From Pedobacter cryoconitis (lineage in GTDB: Bacteria; Bacteroidota; Bacteroidia; Sphingobacteriales; Sphingobacteriaceae), in the NCBI RefSeq assembly GCF_003259615.1, contig NZ_QLLR01000002.1, forward strand, positions 310,001-374,000: a DNA stretch of 64,000 nt. Direction: 5' to 3'. The notes beneath the pieces were generated by a model, which worked only from the letters and a program-made list of their open reading frames with translations, searched no databases and had not been told where the DNA came from. The first letter of the stretch is position 1. Every line of letters begins with the position of its first letter. A program made the position numbers and the translations under genes. Below are positions 35,043-43,953 of this stretch, piece by piece.

Positions 35043-37076
35043 ATGGCCACAAAAAATATAGATACCTGCTGTGATACAGCAACAGTTCCAGAGAAAAAAC
35101 CTGCCGCAGCGCAGAAGCCACATACGCACAGTCATGAAGGACATACACATGATGGTCATAGTCATGATGACCACAGTCACGACGATCATGACCACGATCA
35201 TGACCATGGCGATGGTGAAAGTTCAGGCTGGAAAGGCCAGATTCCGTTATTAGCTTCCCTGGCAATACTTGCAGTGATGCTGACACTGGAATATGGTTTT
35301 AAAATCATACCAGCCAAGCCTTTTTCCCTGGCTATTTTTGGGGCTGCTTATCTGCTGGCAGGATATAACGTATTGAAGTTAGCCTTCAGAAAAGCAATGC
35401 GTCTGGATTTTTTCAACGAATTTTTCCTGATGAGTGTGGCTACAATTGGTGCATTCTCTATCGGATCTTACAGTGAAGGTGTTGCCGTGATGGTCTTTTA
35501 TTCTATTGGAGAATGGTTCCAGGATGTAGCGGTATCTAACGCAAAACGCAGTATTAAAGCTTTATTAGATATTCGTCCGGATACAGTAGATGTGATCAGG
35601 GATGGAAAAATCACCACTGTTAAACCTGCTGATGTTGAAATTGGTGAACTTATTCAGGTTAAAGCCGGAGAAAAAGTAGCTTTAGATGGTGAACTGGTTT
35701 CTGCTAAAGGGACGTTCAATACTTCTGCGATGACCGGAGAAAGCAAACCAGATTCCAAAGCAAAAGGTGACAGCGTACTGGCCGGCATGATTAACCTGAA
35801 TACGGTAATTGAGGTTAAAGTATTGTCGCTATTTAAAGATAGTAAACTGAACAGAATTCTGGAAATGGTACAGGATGCAACAGCCAGAAAGTCTAAAACC
35901 CAGCTGTTCATATCCAGATTTGCAAAAGTCTACACCCCTATTGTATTCGCTTTAGCAGTACTGGTAGTCGCACTGCCTTATCTATTTGTAACCAATTATA
36001 TTTTTGCAGAATGGTTATACCGTGGTCTTGTTTTCTTAGTGATCAGCTGCCCTTGTGCTTTAGTTGTTTCGATTCCACTGGGTTATTTTGGCGGAATAGG
36101 GCTGGCTTCTAAAAACGGTATTCTGTTTAAAGGATCAAACTTTTTAGACGTGATGACTACGATCAATACCGTAGTGATGGATAAAACCGGGACACTGACT
36201 AAAGGTGTTTTCAAAGTACAGCGTGTAGTTGCAGTGAATGGCGATGAAAAAGAGTTATTGCGTTTAACTGCGGCTATTGAAAGCAAATCTACCCACCCTA
36301 TTGCCACTGCGGTAACTTTACATGCGGGCGATATTTTACAAGGCACAAAGATTGGCGAAGTAGAAGAAGTGCCAGGAAAAGGTCTTAAAGGCTTAATTGA
36401 CGGCAAACAGGTTCTGGCCGGAAATATCAGGTTACTGGATCAGTTTAACATTAGTTATGCTGAGGAAGCAGCGAAAGAAGAAGATACTGTGGTTGTAGTT
36501 GCGATAGATGGCGTTTATGCCGGGTTTATTACCATCGCTGATGAACTGAAAGAAGATGCAGTACAGGCGGTAAAGGAAATGCACGAAATGAAGATCCAGA
36601 CGGTGATGCTGAGTGGTGATAAACAGGCTGTGGTTGACAAAATAGGCAGATTACTAGGGATAGATCGTGCCTTTGGAGATCTTTTACCAGAAAACAAAGT
36701 TGAAAAAGTAGAGGAGCTGAAGCAGCAAGGCAAACATATTGCTTTTGTTGGGGACGGAATTAATGATGCTCCGGTTGTAGCATTGGCTGATGCAGGGATT
36801 GCTATGGGCGGATTAGGTAGTGATGCCACTATTGAAACTGCGGATATTGTAATTCAGAACGATATGCCTTCAAAAATTGTCACTGCGATTAAAATCGGAA
36901 GACTGACTAAAAACATTGTATGGCAGAATATTGCACTGGCCATGGGCGTGAAAGTAATCGTACTGATTTTGGGAGCCGGTGGTGTTGCTACCTTATGGGA
37001 AGCAGTAATCGCAGATGTAGGTGTTGCTTTACTGGCGATTTTAAATGCAGTCAGAATTCAGAAAATGAAACTTTAA
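35043..37076 (+). CDS. P1B-type heavy-metal ATPase with His-rich N-terminus (ZntA/CadA-like)
   Basis: Pumps metal cations out of the cytosol using ATP; 677 residues. Two Cys at C9/C10 and a tail of HDHDHDH-type repeats (28-56) replace the usual CxxC HMA domain. Membrane CPC motif at 336-338 in SCPCALV, phosphorylation D380 in DKTGT, HP at 418-419, and the GDGINDAP hinge. CPC plus a His-rich end points to Zn/Cd/Co rather than Cu export. It follows the Fur-family regulator and its palindrome. Confidence 0.95.
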   Translation: MATKNIDTCCDTATVPEKKPAAAQKPHTHSHEGHTHDGHSHDDHSHDDHDHDHDHGDGESSGWKGQIPLLASLAILAVMLTLEYGFKIIPAKPFSLAIFGAAYLLAGYNVLKLAFRKAMRLDFFNEFFLMSVATIGAFSIGSYSEGVAVMVFYSIGEWFQDVAVSNAKRSIKALLDIRPDTVDVIRDGKITTVKPADVEIGELIQVKAGEKVALDGELVSAKGTFNTSAMTGESKPDSKAKGDSVLAGMINLNTVIEVKVLSLFKDSKLNRILEMVQDATARKSKTQLFISRFAKVYTPIVFALAVLVVALPYLFVTNYIFAEWLYRGLVFLVISCPCALVVSIPLGYFGGIGLASKNGILFKGSNFLDVMTTINTVVMDKTGTLTKGVFKVQRVVAVNGDEKELLRLTAAIESKSTHPIATAVTLHAGDILQGTKIGEVEEVPGKGLKGLIDGKQVLAGNIRLLDQFNISYAEEAAKEEDTVVVVAIDGVYAGFITIADELKEDAVQAVKEMHEMKIQTVMLSGDKQAVVDKIGRLLGIDRAFGDLLPENKVEKVEELKQQGKHIAFVGDGINDAPVVALADAGIAMGGLGSDATIETADIVIQNDMPSKIVTAIKIGRLTKNIVWQNIALAMGVKVIVLILGAGGVATLWEAVIADVGVALLAILNAVRIQKMKL

Positions 37077-37099
37077 TTTTAATTATCTTCATCCCTGAA

Positions 37100-37975
37100 A
37101 TGAGAAGATTACAGGGAATAAAAAACTGCTGGAAATTAAGCCTGATCATAATCAGCTTAATTTCCTGTGGTCATCCGAAAGACAGCATTTATCAGGCAGA
37201 ATTATTTACTGAAAAGACAGACCTGAATATACCTGCAAAAAACAAGCTTTTTCAAAGACTCACATTAACCAGCAAAAAGGAAGAATTGATAGGTGGTATA
37301 TTTGGGCGCAAGGGGCACATGTCCTGGAATATTATCAATTACAGAGATACCACGATCCACTTTAATCCTAACCTGAAAAATGTAGTTGAGGATTATCAGT
37401 CAGCTGAAATACCTTTATTTGATTTTTCAGCAATTTATTATCTGAATCCACAAAAAACTGCATTCCTTGCAGATATGCCGGGGCCTTCCCATATCAGCAG
37501 CCGTTTTTTTGTATTTTGTGCACAACCAAACGGCCTAAAAGTTTACCGGGTCGAGCGTCCTGTTCAAGAACAGCTTTCCTCCGGAGACGAAAGCCTCTAC
37601 CTGGGTATTTCTAAAATAGGCGGTAATCTGCTGTTGGTCAACAATGATTACCTTTTTAATCAGCGAACGGCAAAGGCATACCTGATCCCAAGACCAGATC
37701 CGAAAGAAAGAATGCAGGCAGATTTTACGATCCTCTCGCCTGATGGAAAAACTGTAGTTTTTAATGCAAAAGGCAGTTCCACTGACCAGTTTGACTATAT
37801 CTATCAATTCCATTATCCAAGCGGCAAATTTGAAACAGATAGTATTCGTGCGGATCAATATCAAAGTCCGTTACTGGACAAGAAAAAAAAGTGGCCGGAA
37901 ACTCACTATGACTGGAACAAAGATGCAAATGGAAGAATGTTTCTAAAACCTAAAACGGCTTTTAGTTTAAAATAA
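37100..37975 (+). CDS. Putative lipoprotein with beta-propeller-like C-terminus
   Basis: 291 residues from ATG 37100; an extension upstream would overlap the ATPase in another frame and lacks signal character. Signal peptide with lipobox LISC (Cys about 23). A segment ILSPDGKTVVFNAKG resembles TolB/WD-type propeller blades. Not otherwise recognised. Starts 24 bases after the ATPase, so it could be its third gene. No metal-binding cluster seen. Confidence 0.72.
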   Translation: MRRLQGIKNCWKLSLIIISLISCGHPKDSIYQAELFTEKTDLNIPAKNKLFQRLTLTSKKEELIGGIFGRKGHMSWNIINYRDTTIHFNPNLKNVVEDYQSAEIPLFDFSAIYYLNPQKTAFLADMPGPSHISSRFFVFCAQPNGLKVYRVERPVQEQLSSGDESLYLGISKIGGNLLLVNNDYLFNQRTAKAYLIPRPDPKERMQADFTILSPDGKTVVFNAKGSSTDQFDYIYQFHYPSGKFETDSIRADQYQSPLLDKKKKWPETHYDWNKDANGRMFLKPKTAFSLK

Positions 37976-38016
37976 TGCTATAAAAAACACTTCTTTCATT
38001 TACTTGTTTAGGTAGT

Positions 38017-38610
38017 ATGGAACAGCTGCAACCTGAAACTAAACAAATCAATTTACTTTGGGAGGGTCACCATTATAAATCGGTAGAGAATTGTGTGGTG
38101 ACTATCCAGGAAAAAGGAACCGAAATCACTGCTGTGGTTATTGGAGATTCCGGTGAAAAGCCTTTTCGCCTGGATTATACTATCAGAACCAATCAAAAAT
38201 GGGAAACTGTCTTTTTTGATATTAAAAGTCAATTTGATGATCAAAGAGTTGAATTAAGCTTTGAAAGTGATGGAAAAGGTAACTGGACTGATCATGGAAA
38301 ACCGCTGGAAGAATTTAAAGGCTGTATAGATATTGATATTTCCCTGACCCCATTTACGAATACTTTACCCATCAGAAGACTGGGTTCAAAACTGAAGACA
38401 GAACAAGAAATTAAAGTGATTTACTTTGATATTCTGAAACAGCGGGTCAGACCCAATTTACAGGCGTATATCGCATTAACAGACTTTTGTTACCAGTACC
38501 GGAATATAAACAACGGTTATGAGGCTTTGCTCACGGTTGACGAACAAGGACTTGTGGTTGTTTATCCGAGCCGGTTTATCAGAGGTACACACGTAGAGAG
38601 CAATTACTAG
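38017..38610 (+). CDS. Putative glycolipid-binding protein (PF06475-type)
   Basis: 197 residues, cytosolic, with the family blocks FRLDYTIRTNQKWET, LEEFKGCIDIDISLTPFTNTLPIRRL and a C-terminal GLVVVYPSRF. The family's molecular function is uncertain despite the name. It is 42 bases after the lipoprotein and ends in a strong terminator. No link to the other genes can be shown. Confidence 0.85.
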   Translation: MEQLQPETKQINLLWEGHHYKSVENCVVTIQEKGTEITAVVIGDSGEKPFRLDYTIRTNQKWETVFFDIKSQFDDQRVELSFESDGKGNWTDHGKPLEEFKGCIDIDISLTPFTNTLPIRRLGSKLKTEQEIKVIYFDILKQRVRPNLQAYIALTDFCYQYRNINNGYEALLTVDEQGLVVVYPSRFIRGTHVESNY

Positions 38611-38615
38611 CTTAT

Positions 38616-38653
38616 AAAAAACGTGCTGTCTTTTTAGAGACAGCACGTTTTTT
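38616..38653. terminator. Bidirectional rho-independent terminator
   Basis: Fifteen-bp stem (38616-38630 with 38639-38653), core CGTGCTGTC, loop of eight, A run on one side and T run on the other. Serves the convergent glycolipid-binding gene and alaS. Confidence 0.9.
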
Positions 38654-38668
38654 GTATTGCAATTTTGA

Positions 38669-41368
38669 TTACTGAATTAAGGTCGCCGCTTTTTCCAGCA
38701 CTTTAGCTAATCCGTCTTTATTTTTCCCTCCGGCAGTAGCGTAGAAAGGCTGGCCTCCTCCGCCACCCTGAATATCTTTCGCCAGTTCTCTAACCATATT
38801 CGAGGCATTGAGTTTTTCATCTGCAACCAGATTATCAGATAACATGACACTGATTCCTGGTTTGTCATCAATCAGGGTCGTGAAAACAAGGTATAAATTA
38901 TCTACAATATCCTTAATTGAAAACGCAAGGTTCTTCACTGCATCTGCACTTGGAAGATCTACATGAACAGCAATCATATTGATGCCGTTGATCGTTTTCA
39001 TATGGTGAACGATTTCATGTTTAAGATTTCCTGAACGCTCTACAACCGCTTTTTCAGCTTCTTTTTTAAGTTTGTTATTTTCTTCAATCAAAGCTGTAAC
39101 CGCACCAGCCAGGTCTTTATTTCCTTTAAGTAACGCTTTTAACTCACTGATTTCCTTATCCTGTTGTAAAATAAACTCTTCTGCGCGATCTGCCGTAATG
39201 GCTTCAATACGTCTTACACCCGCAGCTACAGCACTTTCAGAAATGATCTTAAAGTAACCGATCTGACCAGTTGCCTGAACGTGTGTGCCACCACATAATT
39301 CCTTCGAATAGTTATCATCGAAAGTAATGATGCGGACAAAGTCTCCGTACTTTTCACCAAACAAAGCAGTCACCCCGCTGGATAATGCTTCCTCGTAAGG
39401 TACAAGCCGCTGCTCTTTTAACGCGATGTTAGCTCTTACTCTTTTGTTAACGATGTGCTCAATCGCTGCTAATTCCTCCTCAGTGATCTTGCTGAAGTGA
39501 GAAAAATCGAAACGCAGGTAATCTGCATTCACCAAAGATCCCTTTTGATTCACATGATCGCCCAGGACGCTCTTTAATGCTGCATGCAGTAAATGTGTCG
39601 CCGAGTGGTTGTTATTCGTTTGTACGCGCTTATCTTCATCCACAACGGCCCAGAACTGACCATCTATGTCTTCAGGTAAAGAGTCTGCGAAATGTACGAT
39701 CACCCCGTTTTCCTTTTTGGTATCTGTAATTTCAATAGAAAACATTCTGCTATGGTCTTCCAGACGGCCTGTATCGCCTACCTGACCACCGCTTTCACCA
39801 TAGAAAGGTGTTTTCTGCAATACGATCTGATATTGTTCTTTTCCTTTGGCAGTAACTTGTCTGTATTTTAATATTTTAGTTTCAATTTCCAGGAAGTCAT
39901 AACCCACAAATTCCGTTTCGGGATCATCATGAACGGTAATCCAGTCACCGGTGTCAATTGCTGTTGCAGCTCTTGACCTGGCTTTTTGCTTCTGAAGGCT
40001 TTTCTGGTATTCCTCCATATCCACACTCCATTTTTTCTCCCTTGCCATCAGCTCGGTCAAATCAATCGGGAATCCGTAAGTGTCCTGCAATTCAAAAGCA
40101 AAATCACCTGAAATTACCATCTGGTCTTTAAGGATGCTGTAAACCCATGGATCTTCAAAAGATTTCTCCAGGTCAATTGCATTTTCAGACATCAGGAAGT
40201 CTGCTTGTTTAGCGGTGTAATTTTCAAAACGCTGAATACCTGTAGCCAGTGTTCTCAGGAAAGAAACTTCTTCTTCCAATACTACTTTCTGAACAAAATC
40301 CTGTTGTAAAACCAGTTCTTCAAAAACGCCTTTGAACTGCTCTGCAAGAACAGGCACCAATTGGTTTAAGAAAGGTTCTTTTAAATCAAGGAAAGTATAA
40401 GCGTAACGTACTGCTCTTCTTAAAATCCTGCGGATCACATACCCTGCTTTATTGTTTGCAGGTAACTGCCCGTCTGCAATTACAAATGAAATTGCACGGA
40501 TATGATCGGCCATCACGCGCATCGCAATATCCGTTTTTTCATCAGCGCCATAAGCTATACCAGCCTTTTTTGCGATGAACTGGATCAGTGGCTGAAATAC
40601 ATCAGTATCATAGTTTGAAGCCTTATTCTGCAACACGCGAACCAGGCGTTCAAAGCCCATTCCTGTATCAACGTGTTGTGCAGGTAATGGCTGTAATGAA
40701 CCATCTTTCAACCTGTTGAACTGCATAAATACGTTGTTCCAGATCTCTATCACCTGTGGGTGATCTGCATTCACCAATTCTTTCCCGCTTGTGGCTGCAC
40801 GTTCATGATCAGGACGGCAATCTACGTGAATTTCAGAACATGGGCCACATGGCCCCATATCTCCCATTTCCCAGAAATTGTCTTTTTTATTTCCCAGAAC
40901 GATGCGCTCTTCCGGAACGTATTGCTTCCACAATTCGAAAGCTTCTGTGTCTCGGGGAAGGCCTTCTTTTTCGTCTCCTTCAAAAATGGAAACGTATAAT
41001 TTATCTTTAGGGATACCATAAACTTCTGTCAATAATTCCCAGCTCCAGGCAATAGCCTCTTTTTTGAAGTAGTCACCGAAACTCCAGTTGCCCAACATTT
41101 CGAACATCGTATGGTGATAGGTGTCTATCCCCACTTCTTCAAGGTCATTGTGTTTGCCGGAAACCCGTAAACAACGTTGCGTATCGGTTACCCTTGGATA
41201 CCTGGCGGGTGCCTCTCCCAAAAAGATGTCTTTAAACTGATTCATACCTGCATTGGTAAACATCAGTGTCGGATCATTTTTTACAACGATAGGTGCGGAT
41301 GAAACGATATGGTGTTGTTTCGATTCAAAAAAAGCTAAATATGCGTGTCTGATTTCTTTTGCTGTCAT
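38669..41368 (-). CDS. alaS: Alanyl-tRNA synthetase
   Basis: 899 residues, full length. Catalytic class II core with motif RYPRVTDTQRCLRVSGKHNDLE, tRNA-recognition helices, editing domain with HSATHLL and CGGTHV zinc/editing residues, then a DHHA1-type C-terminal domain ending GGGGGQPFYATAGG. Essential for charging tRNA(Ala). No truncation or unusual change seen. Confidence 0.99.
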   Translation of the reverse strand: MTAKEIRHAYLAFFESKQHHIVSSAPIVVKNDPTLMFTNAGMNQFKDIFLGEAPARYPRVTDTQRCLRVSGKHNDLEEVGIDTYHHTMFEMLGNWSFGDYFKKEAIAWSWELLTEVYGIPKDKLYVSIFEGDEKEGLPRDTEAFELWKQYVPEERIVLGNKKDNFWEMGDMGPCGPCSEIHVDCRPDHERAATSGKELVNADHPQVIEIWNNVFMQFNRLKDGSLQPLPAQHVDTGMGFERLVRVLQNKASNYDTDVFQPLIQFIAKKAGIAYGADEKTDIAMRVMADHIRAISFVIADGQLPANNKAGYVIRRILRRAVRYAYTFLDLKEPFLNQLVPVLAEQFKGVFEELVLQQDFVQKVVLEEEVSFLRTLATGIQRFENYTAKQADFLMSENAIDLEKSFEDPWVYSILKDQMVISGDFAFELQDTYGFPIDLTELMAREKKWSVDMEEYQKSLQKQKARSRAATAIDTGDWITVHDDPETEFVGYDFLEIETKILKYRQVTAKGKEQYQIVLQKTPFYGESGGQVGDTGRLEDHSRMFSIEITDTKKENGVIVHFADSLPEDIDGQFWAVVDEDKRVQTNNNHSATHLLHAALKSVLGDHVNQKGSLVNADYLRFDFSHFSKITEEELAAIEHIVNKRVRANIALKEQRLVPYEEALSSGVTALFGEKYGDFVRIITFDDNYSKELCGGTHVQATGQIGYFKIISESAVAAGVRRIEAITADRAEEFILQQDKEISELKALLKGNKDLAGAVTALIEENNKLKKEAEKAVVERSGNLKHEIVHHMKTINGINMIAVHVDLPSADAVKNLAFSIKDIVDNLYLVFTTLIDDKPGISVMLSDNLVADEKLNASNMVRELAKDIQGGGGGQPFYATAGGKNKDGLAKVLEKAATLIQ

Positions 41369-41388
41369 TCGTAGTAGAAATTATCCAA

Positions 41389-41396
41389 CAAAATTA
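41389..41396 (-). promoter_or_regulatory. -7 promoter element of alaS
   Basis: Minus strand TAATTTTG, exact TAnnTTTG, 21 bases from the alaS start. Confidence 0.5.
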
Positions 41397-41484
41397 AAAT
41401 TTTATTGCGGTATTCTACTAAAATCCCTTTACATTTGAATGCTTTATATAAAAGCTATAAACCACTAAATATCAACATAGAAGT

Positions 41485-41820
41485 ATGCCTTACAAGGAAC
41501 GGGAAATTAATAAAATGTATTATACGATGGGTGAGGTGACGGAAATGTTCAATGTAAACGCCTCACAGATCCGCTTTTACGAGAAGGAATTTGACGTTCT
41601 GCAGCCTAAGAAAAACAAGAAAGGGAACCGTCTTTTCACTCCGGAAGATATTGAAAATCTAAAGATCATTTTCCACCTGGTGGATGATAAGGGTTTTACG
41701 CTTAAAGGTGCAAAAGATCATTTAAAGAATAATAGTGCAGACGTTAAAGAGAACCAGAAGATCATTGCCTCCCTGGAAAAGCTAAAAGATTTCTTATTAA
41801 AGTTAAACGACGAAATTTAA
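41485..41820 (+). CDS. Small MerR-family transcriptional regulator
   Basis: 111 residues. Helix-turn-helix and wing (YYTMGEVTEMFNVNASQIRFYEKEFDVLQPKKNKKGNRLFT) then a short dimerisation helix (IASLEKLKDFLLKLNDEI). No effector domain and no Cys, so not a metal sensor of CueR type. Family members of this size are found throughout Bacteroidota. Divergent from alaS and 48 bases before the HHH-barrel gene. An internal ATG at 41515 is also possible. Confidence 0.92.
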   Translation: MPYKEREINKMYYTMGEVTEMFNVNASQIRFYEKEFDVLQPKKNKKGNRLFTPEDIENLKIIFHLVDDKGFTLKGAKDHLKNNSADVKENQKIIASLEKLKDFLLKLNDEI

Positions 41821-41868
41821 TTAATAAATTAACTTAGTTAATTCAATCAGCAGTACTTTGGGCACATT

Positions 41869-43953
41869 ATGCCAAAGTCAGCTATCTCTTCCATCCAGTG
41901 TCCCGGTTTGCAAAGTATCAGAACTTCTTTGCCGGGATGCGGAATATTACTCTATATAGTCCTTTTCTGCCCTTACAACACTGTATTTGCACAGCAAGAG
42001 GTACAAATCAAAGAAATAACAGCCACGCTTTCACCCAATTTTACAGCGGAAGACCTTGCTGAGCTGACTGAACAGCTTTCCTTTTATTTGAAACACCCTT
42101 TAGATCTCAATAGCGCAAGTCCTGAGCAGCTGAAAGAACTGTTTTTTCTTTCTGCCCTGCAAATCAGCAATTTTTTCACCCATATCCGGCTTACGGGAAA
42201 GCTAAAGGATGTGCTGGAACTTCAGGCTGTAACTGGTTTTGATGTCACAACAATTACCAGGCTGCTCCCTTTTGTTACCGTGAAAGAAGAGCTGCCCCTG
42301 GATTTCAGTAAAGCCGGTAAAGGAGTCAGCGAACTTACCCTGAGATACGGACAGCTCCTGGAAAAACAGAAGGGTTATACTCAGCTTCCGGGAAGCAGGT
42401 ATCTGGGTAGCCCCGGAAAAATACTGCTCCAGTACAGATACCATCTGAATGATCGGGCCGCGCTTTCTATGGTAGCCAAAAAGGATGCCGGGGAAAGCTT
42501 TTTCAGCGGCAACAGCAAAAGTGGTTTCGACTTTATTTCAGGAAGTCTTGCCTTGTATAAATCCGGTAGATTTAAAAAGATAATTGCAGGAGATTACAGC
42601 CTGCAGTTTGGCCAGGGTTTAAGCCTTTGGTCTGGTTCGTCTTTTGGCAAAGGTGATGATGTAGCAGGCATTGCCAAAAAGGATACTGGTCTTAAACCTT
42701 ATACTTCTGCCAATGAGTATTCATTTTTCAGAGGCACAGGTGTAACTTATAAAGTTATAGAAAGCATTGATTTAACTACCTTTATATCACTCAGAAATTT
42801 AGATGCCAGTTTAACAAAATCTCCAGAAGGGGATTACCAGTTATCAGCGATCAGCACCAGTGGTTTACACCGCACTGCTGCCGAAAACGAGCACAAAGGG
42901 AAGCTTGGGTTATTACTTTACGGAGCGGCCGTCACTTATAATAAGCACAGTTTAGATCTCGGGTTTACTGCCTATCATTCGAGCTATCAGCAGGAATTTA
43001 TCACAGGTAATCAGCGTTACAAAAAGTATAATTTCAGTGGCCGGGAACTGACGAACCTCGGGTTTCATTACAATTATACTTTCCGGAATATTTACTTTTT
43101 TGGTGAAGTGGCGCATAGCATCCCCGGCGGTACCGCAGTTCTCACCGGGGCCATGGCCAGTTTGTCTCCGCGCGTCTCTGCTGTAGTTCTTGTCCGTAAT
43201 TATGAGAAAGAGCATGTCAGCTTTTACAATAAGGCAGCTGGAGAAGGAAGTACAGCGGCCAATGAAAAAGGGGTTTATGCTGGTTTCCATATCAATGTGA
43301 CCAAAAAGTGGACTTTATCAGCCTATGGAGACCTTTTTTGGTTCCCATGGGCAAAGTATAGAATTGATGAAGCGTCTGCTGGATATGAATTAAACGCAAG
43401 GATCAGCTTTAAACCGGATAAGATGTTTAAAGCGCTGCTGAGTTATCAAACCAAACAGAGCCAACAGAACGAAGGTTCAGGCAAACCTGTAAACCCAATA
43501 GCTGACCTCAGGAAGGATAACTGCAGACTGGAAGGTAATTTCACGTTCAACAGGAAAATAACTCTGCAAAGCCGCTTTGAACTGACCCGTTATCAAAAAG
43601 GAACTGTTAGTGCTGAGTATGGATATATGTTTTATCAGGATGTAGCTTACCACCCGATGTCTTCCAGGGTTTCAGCAAATCTCAGACTGGCTTTTTTTCA
43701 CACGCCCTCTTATAATAGCAGGATCTATGCTTATGAAGATGATGTGCTGCATGGTACGGGTTCGGGCGTTTACAGCGGCGAAGGAATCAGGTCTTATTTT
43801 AACCTGAGTTATAACTTATCCAGGCAGCTCAGGGTATGGGGTAGGTATGCTGTATATGTGTATCCGGGAATGGAAAAAACAGGTTCGGGATTAGAAGAAA
43901 TAGCTGGTAGCAGGAAGTCTGAAATCAAGCTTCAGCTGCGTTATCAGTTCTAA
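41869..43953 (+). CDS. ComEA-like helix-hairpin-helix domain fused to predicted outer-membrane beta-barrel
   Basis: 694 residues: signal peptide (1-41, ending FAQ), a paired HHH domain (about 76-136) opening PLDLNSASPEQLKEL as in ComEA DNA receptors, then about 550 residues of alternating strands ending KLQLRYQF with a C-terminal Phe, typical of an outer-membrane barrel. The glycine hairpins (GIG) of ComEA are replaced (FFLSALQI and VTGFDV), so DNA contact may be changed. It abuts comEC with no spacer. Together they suggest a periplasm-to-outer-membrane component of DNA uptake. Confidence 0.78.
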   Translation: MPKSAISSIQCPGLQSIRTSLPGCGILLYIVLFCPYNTVFAQQEVQIKEITATLSPNFTAEDLAELTEQLSFYLKHPLDLNSASPEQLKELFFLSALQISNFFTHIRLTGKLKDVLELQAVTGFDVTTITRLLPFVTVKEELPLDFSKAGKGVSELTLRYGQLLEKQKGYTQLPGSRYLGSPGKILLQYRYHLNDRAALSMVAKKDAGESFFSGNSKSGFDFISGSLALYKSGRFKKIIAGDYSLQFGQGLSLWSGSSFGKGDDVAGIAKKDTGLKPYTSANEYSFFRGTGVTYKVIESIDLTTFISLRNLDASLTKSPEGDYQLSAISTSGLHRTAAENEHKGKLGLLLYGAAVTYNKHSLDLGFTAYHSSYQQEFITGNQRYKKYNFSGRELTNLGFHYNYTFRNIYFFGEVAHSIPGGTAVLTGAMASLSPRVSAVVLVRNYEKEHVSFYNKAAGEGSTAANEKGVYAGFHINVTKKWTLSAYGDLFWFPWAKYRIDEASAGYELNARISFKPDKMFKALLSYQTKQSQQNEGSGKPVNPIADLRKDNCRLEGNFTFNRKITLQSRFELTRYQKGTVSAEYGYMFYQDVAYHPMSSRVSANLRLAFFHTPSYNSRIYAYEDDVLHGTGSGVYSGEGIRSYFNLSYNLSRQLRVWGRYAVYVYPGMEKTGSGLEEIAGSRKSEIKLQLRYQF

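Noticed and set aside
35007..35286. Antisense readings over the His-rich ATPase start
   Set aside because: Produced by the repeated His codons; no independent evidence of a gene.
36920..37099. N-terminal extension of the 37100 lipoprotein gene
   Set aside because: It overlaps the ATPase coding region in another frame and reads as a shadow; the lipobox start is at 37100.
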